NCBI GenBank assembly: GCA_003116975.1
Contig: BGKB01000042.1
Location: 1 to 64,000 of the forward strand
Direction: 5' to 3'
DNA: 64,000 bases
From: Aurantiochytrium sp. KH105
Lineage: Eukaryota > Sar > Bigyra > Thraustochytrida > Thraustochytriidae
Numbering within the stretch: the first letter of the stretch is position 1; every line of letters starts with the position of its first letter. The position numbers and the translations under genes are program-made. This document shows, piece by piece, positions 21,001 through 30,700 of the stretch. The notes under the pieces were generated by a model. That model was not told where the DNA came from. It saw only the letters and a program-made list of their open reading frames with translations, and did no database searches.

Positions 21001-21105
21001 TCCCATTCTGTCATTTCCGGCGCCAGCAGCGTCACCTCCTGCAACACGATCAACAGCTCTGGCAGAGAGACTGGCTGGCCGGCGCCGCCGCGGAGCATTC
21101 GATGA
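18097..21105 (+). CDS. WNK-type serine/threonine kinase
   Basis: 1002 residues from the first in-frame ATG. WNK kinases sense chloride and crowding and, in animals, phosphorylate SPAK/OSR1. The N-terminus (1-190) is Ala/Ser-rich with an acidic DEDEDEDDDDED run. The kinase domain spans about 190-455. The glycine loop GEGSFK supplies Lys204 where WNK1 has its unusual catalytic Lys233, and VAWN has Asn221 where other kinases have the usual beta-3 Lys and WNK1 has Cys250. Also present are HRDIKCEN, the DLGLAS loop whose two leucines correspond to the WNK1 chloride-binding pair, SILGTPEYMAPE with the activation-loop Ser, and YAFGMCVMEM..SPYSEC, all WNK-specific. After Gln/His-rich linkers, residues ~820-870 (VVLTIRVEGKRQRIEFAFDL) resemble the OSR1-C-like autoinhibitory domain, followed by a basic coiled coil (~920-965). 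It converges on the alkyltransferase-like gene. Confidence 0.95.
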   Translation: MTNVAPCVENPVEPPLATPAVPTMDAETAAAAEEARCRRPAASPPASPTQSPLHAPASSCSSSSSTSTAANAVAPSALLTRAAAHAHAHAHRLPRSFDESDNAGWSPAQTHAQTAGAAPGHTRTRSNSSPVKYEGLGAQRQHVEYESYEDAEDEGNMHYDEDEDEDDDDEDLSSGGKRNKKVVESSPKGRYVRFNDLLGEGSFKRVYRAWDSNKGREVAWNTVSFDSSASSSGGARRVIQEMQILQTLKHDKIIKFWGSWLNHKKMTVVFITELISSGTLQDFIQDRPVCLNVLKRWCRDILDALVYLHGHQPPIIHRDIKCENVFINGCTGDLRIGDLGLASWRRDNLRKQSILGTPEYMAPELYDEHYDEKVDIYAFGMCVMEMVVKESPYSECDSAGQIFRKVTRGELPAAFSRITYEPLIRFIGKCIRQPDEGASRPSASELLQDEFLQEQDSDEGLDCATFVFASPDDEAEHTPSVPPTPPLVAHKETEELAPSRPPGTLERFNSEATESLPMSDSASAASVRLDGDAVVVLEMEEEAVPDDHQHHVEQQHVPQDATEPSSSPVQQQPQQPQQPQHHQQPQQQLQQSQHYQQPQQQQPAQVARQDADPLVRLASTPPIPIEGATLHHHNNQHNQALASGHPQRPYVAAHHDFPPSCALATHGDGTASPLSYSSGSTFLSMEHSAGSDPLAISFDGQTVLAPPAVSTGTGAPVAGHRLSSLSSPPRTGAHIPLHPTSSDPLAHAGHQHGTSVSGTTMPGPYNSDHSAILADQAVRSSSTGELPLPSESGYPVEMRSRRDSDWLCSAHPSETIPNSIQVVLTIRVEGKRQRIEFAFDLTESPSETVCEMVREGALPSNMPESELKVLTSQLEHFRTKFSQAGSTARHSTFRDRSSSSTSLASGSSGSSADQDEALREDLRRKARERIAAEKEQERKRCQAEIEDLERKLKEPFFMESAGLLNSNASHSVISGASSVTSCNTINSSGRETGWPAPPRSIR

Positions 21106-21874
21106 ACATACTGTATTCATAATCCGTTTTCAACCCTTCGTCCCCCTTGCTCATGCTGTCTCTCGTGCGCGCGCAACAGTCCAAGCCGCATTGCAGCGAA
21201 CCTGTCCAAAGCAAGCGAATGAGGTCTTGGCGTTTGTTCGCGAGTGAAAAGCACGATGCCACTTGACGCAAGAGCTTAGGCTATACTCTTCATTTGAACA
21301 AGAAGTACTGTGTTTCTGTGTTATTTTATCCACGTTTTGTTCAAGTTTGAATGACTTACATTGCAAAAGCCGCAATAACAAGAGGGGTATGACGTCCAAT
21401 TTATTTTATCTGCGCAAAAGTGGACCTCTTCCATTGCAATAGTAAAGAAATGACGAGCACGAAGGCAAGGCAGTCGCATTGCAAACAAAGCGAGTCATGA
21501 GGTCTTGGCGCTTGCTTGCAAGTGAAAAAATACCAGGCCATACCGACGTATGAGCGGCGGACAAGAGCTGGACTTCCTTCCTTGAGGCGTTCTTTGGCTT
21601 GCTCTCCAAGGTAAGGCAAGGCAAGGCAAGGCAAGCGCTTTGCGCAAGCAAAATACGGATCAACTTCAAACAACTGTTTTTCCCCTTTTGATTTCAAATC
21701 AATCTTTTGTGAGACTGCGCGCACAGATTGTCTTGCTCAAGAAGAGAAGGCGGCTTCCAATTCCCTTCTTTTCCCTCACAATTTTTCTCTCCATCTCTCC
21801 TATGGTTCACTTGTTTGGAAAATGTTTCGTGCTCACGAAAGGTTTGGACGCGCCCTTTAGGTTTTTAGCGTACA
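21106..21874. other. Convergent intergenic region, WNK/alkyltransferase-like 3' ends
   Basis: 769 bp, AT-richer than its flanks. It contains a degenerate direct repeat (21187-21250 and 21474-21530, both with GAGGTCTTGGCG and ending near AGTGAAAA) and a GGCAA pentanucleotide run (21613-21640). No gene is supported. Confidence 0.5.
21613..21640. repeat. (GGCAA)n microsatellite
   Basis: About five copies of the pentanucleotide, slightly broken at the left end. Confidence 0.9.
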
Positions 21875-22810
21875 TCACGCGTCGATGCATCGTGCGCATA
21901 CTCTGCCATTGGCATCAAATTCGACGCCTTCGCGGCGAAGTTGCACGCTTTGCCGACTCAGTGGCGAGGACTCTGCGAGTTTGCCCGAGGCGTCCACCAC
22001 ACGATGGACACCAGGGACCGTCTTGCATGGATCCTCGCGCCCGATGCGGGTCAGACGTCGCACTTCGGAGGCTACCGTGCGAGGATTCGAACCGATTTCG
22101 CGCGCCACAGCTCCAAAGGTCCACACACGTCCTCGAGGAATGAGCCCCAAGATTGACCGCAGTTTGCACGCGTACGCGGCAGTCTTGGGCAGCAGAAACG
22201 CACAACCCCCCTCATACGCATCGTTGTCTGCGCACCCATCTGCTTTGGATTTTCGTTTGTTATGAAGCGTGCTCTTCTGCTTCTTGCCGGTGGCCAATAA
22301 GCTCTTGGTCGCGCCTGGGCGTCCGCGCTTTGCCCCTCGGCGCGGTAGCTTTGTAGCTGCAGATTCAGGATTTACCATGGAACACTCATTCAAGGCCGTC
22401 ATGGCCGTCGTCGACGTGGTCGTGGTCGTGCAGGGCGTGCGCCCGTTGTCCTCCTCGCGCTCTGGCGATTTGCGCTCTGGCGAGGGGGCAAAGTATTTCG
22501 ATGCTGCGGTTGTTTTCAGTTGCGTCAGGGACGACTCCGACTGCCGCGTCGCCGGCAAGTCTGCGCCAGCGCCAGCGCCAAAGCTGCCAATGCTGTCTTC
22601 GTCGCTGTCCTCGATCCTACTCGACGGGAGACCGTTCGCGACGGCGTCTTTCTCGCTGGCAGACAAGCGGTCTCCTCCTGCGTCCGGTCCCAGGCCCTCC
22701 TCGTCGGCCTCGCCAGGCGTGGTCGACCGCGCGTCTCCCAGCTCTGCCATGACCGTGTCTTTGCTCTGCACGCGTGCAAGGACGGGCGTGCGTGCGTCTC
22801 GCAAACCCAT
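21875..22810 (-). CDS. Alkyltransferase-like protein (MGMT fold, no catalytic Cys)
   Basis: 311 residues from an ATG. The first ~200 are disordered, acidic then basic, with KKQKSTLHNKRKSK as a likely nuclear signal. The C-terminal ~105 residues are the MGMT/ATL DNA-binding domain: YACKLRSILGLIPRGRVWTFGAVAREIG is the usual recognition-helix region, quoted here by its key parts only (IPRGRV, FGAVAREIG), and SNPRTVASEVRRL holds the base-flipping Arg position. The active-site motif of MGMT is PCHR. Here it reads VPGVHRVVDASGKL, with no cysteine. Alkyltransferase-like proteins similarly carry PWHR; they bind O6-alkylguanine without removing the alkyl group and recruit nucleotide excision repair. 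A DNA-damage sensor role is inferred. The extra residue between Pro and His is unusual. Confidence 0.82.
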   Translation of the reverse strand: MGLRDARTPVLARVQSKDTVMAELGDARSTTPGEADEEGLGPDAGGDRLSASEKDAVANGLPSSRIEDSDEDSIGSFGAGAGADLPATRQSESSLTQLKTTAASKYFAPSPERKSPEREEDNGRTPCTTTTTSTTAMTALNECSMVNPESAATKLPRRGAKRGRPGATKSLLATGKKQKSTLHNKRKSKADGCADNDAYEGGCAFLLPKTAAYACKLRSILGLIPRGRVWTFGAVAREIGSNPRTVASEVRRLTRIGREDPCKTVPGVHRVVDASGKLAESSPLSRQSVQLRREGVEFDANGRVCARCIDA

Positions 22811-23170
22811 TTTGCGCGACGGTTTGTCAGGCGGGCCAGCCGCTCGCCGCCAGCGCAGACGGGGTTTGAAATGCAGGCCAAGAGTCCCAGCGTGCGCCCC
22901 GCAGAGAACGGCGGTCCGAGCCGCGACAAGGGAGGGAGAGAACAGGGGGTCAATTCAGATCTTTACTTGCACGCACGGCGCCGCACTGCATGCAGGCAGG
23001 CAGTAGTTTTTAGAAATCGCTACCAGGTCCGCGCTGGGCGGCAGTCTCTTTTGGGGCTTGTACGTGGATCCACGCTTGCGCGCATCGCGCGGACGAGCGC
23101 GCCCGACAGCGCGCCCGCGGCCGGCCAAGACAGTGGGAGCAGAAAGGCCAATTCTCCTGGCCGGTCTCGC
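22811..23170. promoter_or_regulatory. Spacer upstream of the alkyltransferase-like gene
   Basis: 360 bp between two minus-strand genes, holding the 3' end of the 871-residue gene and the promoter of the alkyltransferase-like gene. One ACTTGC element lies at about 22964-22969. A TGCAGGCAGGCAG stretch is near 22990. No gene is seen. Confidence 0.4.
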
Positions 23171-25786
23171 TCAGGTGGACGAGGAAGAGGCGCCTGCGGA
23201 TTGCGCCAGCAAGGAACTGGTCGGACCTCGCGTCATGAAGGCCTTGAGCGCCGCGTCCTTGGACGTCGGGGACACGAGCGCGCCTTGCGAGAGCGAGGAA
23301 TAGTCCTTGGTGTCCTCGAGGAAGGAGTCGACCTGCGCAAAGATGCGAGGACTCCGAAAGCCCGGGCTCGGCAAGTTCATGAGGTCCGAGTCCATCTTGG
23401 ACTCGTGGTGGGCCCCGAGCTTGCCGCTAATCGAAAATGAGTTCTTGGGCGAGAGCAGGAACGAACCCTTTGGAGTCATCACAAAGGAGCTCTTGGGCGT
23501 GAGCGTTGCAAGTGGTTTGAGGTCGCGCGGGATCGAGCACGAAGACGAAGACGAGGCGGACCCGGCAAAGCTCGAGGCGTGCGGAGCCCCGCCATTATCG
23601 AAAGCGCGCGAGTTGAGGCCGGCGAAGCGGAAGTTGCTGCCGGTCAGGCCCGCGCCCCCCATTCCCGCCCACTGGTGCGGCGCAGAGAGACCACGAGGCG
23701 TCTGCAGAGAGGCTTGGAGCAGGTCAAAGTCTTCCTGATTAAGGTTGTTCCCACGAGGGGTGACAGAAATATCCACAAAGGAGGACGACTGGTGTGACGG
23801 ATGGTCTGCCGCAGGCGAGGCCCAGGTCGCCGTCGAGCGGTCCGACTCGTCCTTGACGTGAGCGTCATGGGAGCCAAGGAGACCTCTGCTCCCGGCGCGC
23901 CCGAGGCGCTTGTACTCGCGGTCGACGAGAAAGTCCTGGTAAAAGTCTGTGAACAGCTTGAGGGCAAAGACACTGACATTGTAAGGGTCAGCAGTTTTGA
24001 AGCCATCTGGGTGGCGCTGGGCAAAGTTGGTGAGCTCTGTGCGAAACGAGCCTTGTTGCAAGAGAAAGAGCGCAAAGTGCTCGTAGGCGTTGAGCACGGC
24101 GTCGGCATCCTCGTCCGAGGGATCGTCGGAGCGCACCATGTACTCGTGCACGGCGTACGGGTAGTGCGGGGGCCAGATGAACTGCAGCTCTTGCCAGTGC
24201 ACGAGAAAGGTGCACATGCTCTGAGAAAAGTGGGCCATGCGGCTTCCGTTGAGCGAGAACTTGTGCGGGACCAGCGGCTGCGGCAGACCAACCTGCTTGA
24301 TGAGCTCGACGAGACGCTTGAAGCGCAGGTCGGCATAGAGGCCCGAAGGCGACGAAAGGTTGGGCAGCGGTGCACCACCACGCTGTAGCGAAGCGAACTG
24401 GGCTTCGTAGTCTGCGGAGCCCTGGTGGTCGAGCGAAATGGAGCCAAGGTCGAGACCATCGGCGCGTGGGTCCCCCAAGAGGTTGTCCTTGAGCGAGCTG
24501 GCACGACGGCGGTCTCCCGCTCCCAAGAGCGGTGGGGCTGGAATGGAGATGGCCTTGGGCCGGCGCTTGAGCGAGGAAGAGGACTCTGCCCCACTTTGGC
24601 CGCCGCGGCTGCGCTTTATTGGCTCGGTGCGCCGGAGAAGGTCCTTTGAATCATGGTTGTGGGCATGCGCGCTGCTCGCACGGGCGCGGCCACGGGAGCC
24701 CGAGGCCGCCCGGCGCGCGAGGGCCTTTGCGGCGGCGGCTTTGCTGGCCTCCTCGTCGATCTGGCGCTGGATCTGGAGCTCGGCCTCGGCGGCTTCAGAG
24801 GCCGAGGAGCCAACGACGCGGCGGCTCTTCTTTTGCACGATGTGGTTGTACTTGCGCCTGCGGCAGTACATTTGCCAGGGCGGGGACTGGCACATGGCGA
24901 GGACTTTATACTTGGGCAACTCCGCGGGTCCGACGCCGTCCTGGGCTCGCTCGAGCACGTAGGCGCGGAAGACATGGTACATATTGCGCGTTTTTTTGGA
25001 CCCAAGAAAGCCGTAGTGCCAGCCCTTGAGGTTGCGGTTGAACTCAAAGAGGGACTGCGCGCGGCCAGGGCGCGGCTTGAGACCGCTCTCGTGCTGCTGT
25101 TGCTGCTGCTTGTTGAGGACAATGTGGTGGCCCTTCATGTAGCAGAACTGCTTTTTGGCCTCGTCCTCCGCGCCGTGCTTGTTGATTTGGTCGAGAGTAA
25201 TGAGGCTGCCGATAGCATGGGGCCTGCTGCCGTCGACGGCGAACTCGCTGCAGGCGATGAGAGCGCTGGCGTTGATCGCGGAGGGCGCATAGTCGAAGAC
25301 GACGGCGATGGACTGGCCGCAAAAGCCGTCCTGATGGCCGAAGCCGAGGCAGCAGTTGGGAAAGCAGCGCAGGTTCTTTTGGTCCTTGGACTTGTTATTG
25401 CGCTGGTACGCGAGTTTCCAGGTGGTGCCGGGCTTGAACTCGAGCGAGGCCTCGTCGCCGGTCTTGAGGAGCTGCTGCGCGCTGCCGATGTTCGCGCCTG
25501 CGCCGCCGTGCATATCGGCGTGGTCCTGCAGTGCGCCGAGGCCGCCGTCTTGTGACAGCATCGACGAAGTCCCGAGCCCAACGGGGGTCCCGGACAGGTC
25601 GTCAAGGTCTGCGAGGCCATGCTGGGGGTCCACCATGTGCGGTCCGTGCACGTGCGGCTCGACGCTGTCTGCGTCGCAGCCCACCTCGTCCTGATACGAG
25701 GCCGACATGCTTGAGCCCAGCGAGGACCGCCGGCTGTATGAGGAGACGTTGCTGTTGCTGCTGCCGTTGCCTTGCGTTAGCTCCAT
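23171..25786 (-). CDS. Unrecognised 871-residue protein, possible transcriptional regulator
   Basis: I do not recognise this family. The start at 25786 (MELTQGNGSS) is preferred because the in-frame extension to an ATG at 26395 is translated microsatellite (TDRQTDRQTNKQTKK) and looks like 5' UTR. Residues ~120-340 form a block with globular composition: GTTWKLAYQRNNKSK, CFPNCCLGFGHQDGFCGQS, then LKGWHYGFLGSKKTRNMYHV and a basic end MYCRRRKYNHIVQKKSRR. A polyGln run sits at about residue 220. A second well-packed segment (~490-640) contains FLVHWQELQFIWPPHYPY and two aromatic helices. The rest is Ser/Gly-rich, with three SPKNSF/TPKSSF/TPKGSF-type motifs near the C-terminus that could be proline-directed phosphosites. 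A nuclear or DNA-binding role is a guess from the basic patch. Confidence 0.75.
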   Translation of the reverse strand: MELTQGNGSSNSNVSSYSRRSSLGSSMSASYQDEVGCDADSVEPHVHGPHMVDPQHGLADLDDLSGTPVGLGTSSMLSQDGGLGALQDHADMHGGAGANIGSAQQLLKTGDEASLEFKPGTTWKLAYQRNNKSKDQKNLRCFPNCCLGFGHQDGFCGQSIAVVFDYAPSAINASALIACSEFAVDGSRPHAIGSLITLDQINKHGAEDEAKKQFCYMKGHHIVLNKQQQQQHESGLKPRPGRAQSLFEFNRNLKGWHYGFLGSKKTRNMYHVFRAYVLERAQDGVGPAELPKYKVLAMCQSPPWQMYCRRRKYNHIVQKKSRRVVGSSASEAAEAELQIQRQIDEEASKAAAAKALARRAASGSRGRARASSAHAHNHDSKDLLRRTEPIKRSRGGQSGAESSSSLKRRPKAISIPAPPLLGAGDRRRASSLKDNLLGDPRADGLDLGSISLDHQGSADYEAQFASLQRGGAPLPNLSSPSGLYADLRFKRLVELIKQVGLPQPLVPHKFSLNGSRMAHFSQSMCTFLVHWQELQFIWPPHYPYAVHEYMVRSDDPSDEDADAVLNAYEHFALFLLQQGSFRTELTNFAQRHPDGFKTADPYNVSVFALKLFTDFYQDFLVDREYKRLGRAGSRGLLGSHDAHVKDESDRSTATWASPAADHPSHQSSSFVDISVTPRGNNLNQEDFDLLQASLQTPRGLSAPHQWAGMGGAGLTGSNFRFAGLNSRAFDNGGAPHASSFAGSASSSSSCSIPRDLKPLATLTPKSSFVMTPKGSFLLSPKNSFSISGKLGAHHESKMDSDLMNLPSPGFRSPRIFAQVDSFLEDTKDYSSLSQGALVSPTSKDAALKAFMTRGPTSSLLAQSAGASSSST

Positions 25787-25800
25787 CGTGCTTTCTTTCT

Positions 25801-25809
25801 TTGTTTGTT

Positions 25810-25843
<34 letters not shown>
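25801..25843. repeat. (TTTG)n(TCTG)n microsatellite
   Basis: Compound tetranucleotide repeat immediately 5' of the ATG chosen for the 871-residue gene, so it probably lies in its 5' UTR. Confidence 0.95.
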
Positions 25844-27192
25844 CTGGGTTCTTCTTTTTCCGCTGCCTCCCTCCCAACTGCCCTCTCGGGCTGTGCTGGC
25901 CGCGCGGGGCGCAGGGCGCGGTTGGCGGGGGCGCACGGGGGCGCGCTCCTGCGCGGCGCCGCTCCGCTGCCTCGGCCGTCTCGCTCGTCTGGCAGTTTGC
26001 GTTTGCTTTCGCTTTCTCGCTTTCTCGCTTTCTCGCTTGCTTGCTTGCCTCAAGCGACCGTTCGTTCGTTCGTTGGTGCGTCCCTTCTCTCTCTGCCTCT
26101 CTCTCCCTCTGTCTCTGCCTGTCTCTGTGTCGAGGGGCTCCCACCAGCAGGTATGCGATGCAGCACGCAGGTGAGCGAGCGCGGCCGCCTTGAGCTTGTC
26201 TGTTTGTCTCGAGTGGTCGCTCGAGGGATCGATGGTCGATCGATCGAACGATCGATCGATCGATTGATTGCCGGATTGGCTTGGCTGACTGTGATTGATT
26301 GGCGATTGATTGACCGAGACCGATTGATTGACGCCGCTCTGGCTGGCCGGCCGCGGTCTTTCACTCTTCCTTCCCGTCCTCCCTTCCTTCCGCATTTCGC
26401 GCTTTCCTCTCCTTCCCCTCCCCTTCCTTCCTTCCCTGCTGCTGCTGGATTCCTACTCCTTTGCGGACAGCGCGGGCTGCAGCTCGTCGGACGCGCGCCG
26501 TCTGCGCTGCTGCTGCGTGCAAGCGTGCGTGCTTGCGTGCGTGCGTGCGGGCCGCGGCGCCGAGAGCGACAAGTTGCCTTGTCTCCGCGTCCCTGCTATC
26601 TTGCCCCGTTCCTGCAGTGCTTGGGCTCGTCCTGCGCCCTTCGTCCCTTCTCCGCTCTGCTTTTATCGCCTCGTTTGTTTCTCGGCCACGCGGGATCCGA
26701 GACACAAGCGCGCAAGCGCGAGAGGCCGCGGCGCGACGACAAACCAACGCGGCACGCAAGCACGCCAGCAAGCCAGCAAGCCAGAGAAGCGAGAAAGCGG
26801 GAAAGCGAGCGTGGTCTGCGCTTTCCGCGGCCCGCCGGGGTCCTCGTCCTCGGCGCCGGTGCCGCACAGCCAGCGTCACGTCTCTCTCTCTCTGCAGCTA
26901 GCCCCTGCCCCGCCCCGCCCCGCAGCCCCGGCGGCTTCCTCTTCTCTCCTCGCCTCTCCTCGCCTCTCCTCTCCTCTTTGCCCTTAGGCCGCGCGGGTCT
27001 TTCATCCTCCCCCGCATCGCTGTCGAGCGCGGTGCGACACGAGGCGCGCGCGGGATCCGGCAACAAGCGGCAGCGGGGTGAGTGAAAGACCTGCCGCGCC
27101 GGGAGCAGCCGCCGGCCGCTGCGCAGCGGCCGCTGCGGGCGCCGCCACGCGACGCGCGGATGGACGGCTTGCGGCGGCCAGGGCAGCAGCAG

Positions 27193-27193
<1 letters not shown>

Positions 27194-27241
<48 letters not shown>
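27194..27241. repeat. (CAG)n trinucleotide repeat
   Basis: About sixteen consecutive CAG copies outside any supportable gene. Confidence 0.95.
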
Positions 27242-27242
<1 letters not shown>

Positions 27243-27675
27243 CGCCGGCAAGTGGGAAGCTCGAGGCGAAGTCGAGTCGAGTCGAGTCGGGCGTGGTTCG
27301 GTCTCGGAGGTTCGGCCAAGGCAAGCGGGAGCGGGTGCGAGGGCCAGCGATCGCAGGCACTCGCAGTCTCGCGCGATGATCCAGAGGTAGCAGCAGCGCA
27401 GGACACGGACTGTGAGCTAGGAAGCACGCGGCATGTGTCTGCATCTGCTGCTGCAAGCGCGAGGGCGCCTGCCTGTCGCCGCGATGGTAAGGGCAGCCGA
27501 TGCGGCAGCGGTGGCGGCTGCTTTCTTTTTGCCCACGTGCTTGCGACGGCAAAGCACCCCGCAGCGTCCACTGGGGCCCCACGCCCCCCTTTCCGCAGCC
27601 GCTAACTCCCCAGCTTTGCCGAGCCAGCCCTCACTCGCCGGAGGTCCGTGGCCGGTCGATCATTCTTCACAAATG

Positions 27676-27792
27676 TCAACTTCAAGCTCGAGTTCAGGTT
27701 CAAGGTCGAGTCGAAACTCAAGCTCATGCCCAAGCATAAGTTCAAGCTCAAGCCCAAGCTCAAGTTCGAGTTCAAGTTCAAGTTCAAGTTCG
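27676..27792. repeat. Degenerate (TTCAAG)n hexanucleotide array
   Basis: About twenty copies of a TTCAAG-type hexamer with substitutions; the last five or so are nearly identical (TTCAAG/TTCGAG). The gradient from diverged to uniform suggests recent expansion at the right end. Confidence 0.85.
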
Positions 27793-30700
27793 TCTCTCTC
27801 GCCTAGCCGCGTGGCTCGTGCCGTCTCGCGCCTGAGGCAGTCTGCTGCTTTGCTGCGTGCCTGACTGGCTGGTTGGCTTCCAGCCAGGTCTCCCGCCGCG
27901 CGTGCTGCGCTGCGGCCGGTCCGCGTCGCGGCGCGGGTTGATCGACCGTTTGCTCGACCGGTCGATCGCTCGATCATGATCCATCGTGTTTGTTTATTTT
28001 TTCACTCGTTGCAAAACCGGCCGGGGCTGCCTGCTGACAATCAGGTCGAGCACCAGCCCGGACTTGGCTTGGCTGGCCGACCGGGCCGGCAGCCGCCGGA
28101 ATTTCGCTCTCCCAGGTAGCAAGTTCAACCAGCCCGCCGGACGGCCAGCTTGGCTTGCCATTGCTTGCTTATTTGCTTGCATTGCGGCTGTCGTTTGCTG
28201 TCAGCCGCCAGGACAGACACGAGCTTGAGCTCACGCTCCGATTCTCGTGCGTCCGGGGCGCCTTCGGAGGCAGAGAGGCAGAGAGGCAGAGAGGAGGACT
28301 CCGCAGCTCGCGCTGTGCTCTGCGCGGGATAGAGGAACTCGCTGCCGAGGCAAGAAAGAGCTCGAAGGCGCGGCGATCGATCGATCCCTCGCTGTCTCGC
28401 TCGCTGTCTCTGTTCACACAGGCGCGGCGGGTGAGCGAGGTCTTTCGGGTCTTTCAGCGGGCAGGTCTTTCGGGTCTTTCGCACCGCGTTCCGCCTGCTC
28501 CGCGTTGCGCCGGGGCCACAACTTTCACTTTCGATTTTACAGCGACGAGCCCGCGCCAAGCTAGCGAGGCCTCACAATCACGCCCAGCCGGCCGACCAGC
28601 CCCGGCCAACTAACTGCAAGCAGCCATCATCTCTGCCACAGCCAGTGCAGCGCAGTGCTCCTTACGGCCAATTCGAGGCGCAAGCAGGGAATCTTTTCTT
28701 TCTTTCGAAAAAATGCAGACAAACGAACTTGAAGGCTTGGTTGGGACTTGGGCGAGAGAGAAACTCACATCAAGCCTCGGAAAGAAGGGAGGAGAGAAAG
28801 GAAAAGAAGAAAGAAAAATACTCGCCGCGTGCATGATTGGCGCTTCTTCGCGTCGCGTCGCGTCGCGTCGCGTCCGCGTTTTGCCGACCGCTCCATCGAT
28901 CGAAGGCGACCGCGAGCGAGCCAGCACCCGCCGCCCGCTAGCCGGACAGACACGGCACGTCGCGCCCGACTCATCGCGTCTCATCGCGTCGCGTCGCGTC
29001 GCGTCGCGTCTGCTGCGGACCCTGGCAACCGCTGCGGCGGACTCGGAGGAGGGAGCCAAAGTGGCGCGAGGACGCGGCGACGGACCTCGGTCTGGCAGCT
29101 GGCCGCGGGCGAGTATCGCTCGCTTGGAGTTTCTGGCTCGAGCAAGCAGCGCTCGACACGGAGAAGATCAAGGCCGTCATAGACAGCAGCGACTGGTCCC
29201 CGCGTCCTCTCCTCGCGTTTGGGCTTTTTGACGTGAAGCAGCAGCGCCGCCGGCGGCCAGCACCACCGCAGCGCCGTCACCTGCTGGCTGCAGAAGCGAA
29301 AGTTCAAGGCGGGCGGGCCTCTCGCGACGAACTTGAAGGCGCCCGTTGCCTGCTTGCTTGGCTGCATGCGGCCACGGCCACTGGTTGGTCGCTCCGCTCC
29401 GCACACTTTGCCTCCCTGCTCCGGCAGAGAGGCGACGAGCGTCGGAACGCAGCTCCGCGCGTCGGAGCGTCCGGGGGGAATCACGAGTCACGACTTTGGC
29501 TCAAAATGTTACCGCGAGGCCCGTCGACCGACCGACGCTCGCTGATCGATCGATGGCGCTGTCCGCGGTTCGGGAGACGTCCGTCCTTCCGTCCGCGCGA
29601 GGCCGGCCCACGCCTGGTGTAATCTGGCCTGGCCTGGCCTGCCAGGCCAGGCCGTGCGTTCGTTCGTATGTCCGTAAGTTTGTTACTTTGGATGTCCAAG
29701 GCGTGATTTGAGCGGCGTGGTGTGGCTTGAGGAAAAGTACGGCCGGCCGATCGGCCAGCCGGCTTTTTCGAACTCGCCAAATGCAGCAAACTGCTTCTTC
29801 GATCCGTGACGACGTGGGTGGTGGTGACCGCGGCCGTCGTTCTTGTGACCAATGATTATGGCAACGTCAAGATGGGGCGAATGAAGAGGCCCACTCGATT
29901 TGGCACACCGCGACGCTCGTTGCTGTTATTGCCATGCTTGGCTGGCATCGTCGAGTCAATACAACCCCCGTGGTCTCCCTCTCACGCGCAGATCTTCTCC
30001 CCATCGCGACGCGGGCTAATAAAAGCGCGAGGGCTGATGTTGCAAAGGGCCATCGACCACGCGCAAACGATGCCAGCTGCAGATTACTCTTACTTAATGT
30101 TAGTCTCGAACCGCTTGATCGAGCGAACACGACGGACCCTGAGGAGTCCGCCGCTGCTCTGCAAAGCTGGCCGCAATGCTCTGCTTTGCTCTGTTCTGCT
30201 CTGCTCTGCTCACTGGCACGCGGCTGCGGCCGTTCTGCCAAGAACGGTCGACGAGCTGGTCGGACCGCAAGCGGCAGGGGTTGAAAGACACATCGCTGAC
30301 ATCTCTTACGTATGGACGGTTGGGACAGGTCAACCGCCGCTGCCGCGCACCGCAGCCGCGGAGGAGGAGAGAAAGAAAGACGCGAAAGACCCGACGGGGC
30401 TCCTTCCACCATGGCCGCTGCCACAAGCGTCACTTCCTTCCCATCTCCTCCCCCACCCCCTCTGTTTCGGCTTCCTTGCCTGGGGTGGCCTGTTATCGGC
30501 ACGGCGAGCTTCGCTGGCTTGAGATGGCTGCCTGCCGAAGGCTGCTGCGCACCCGTGCCATCATGCAACCAGAGTGGGGGCTGGAGACCACAGAAGCTCG
30601 TGTATACGGCCTGCTCGGCGACACTGTGATCGGTGAGGAGTCAGATGCAGCGGGCAGAAGGTATGCAACGCAAACGTGCGTGGAGTAGTAGCCAGTGTGC

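Noticed and set aside
22080-22095. tRNA T-loop-like GGATTCGAACC
   Set aside because: It lies inside the conserved domain of the alkyltransferase-like gene and no cloverleaf can be built around it.
25787-26395. 203-residue N-terminal extension of the 871-residue protein from the ATG at 26395
   Set aside because: It is almost entirely translated tetranucleotide and octanucleotide repeats, so it is taken as 5' UTR, though it cannot be ruled out.
27676-27792. CRISPR-like or satellite array
   Set aside because: The unit is only 6 bp with no spacers; it is a simple hexanucleotide repeat in a eukaryotic genome.
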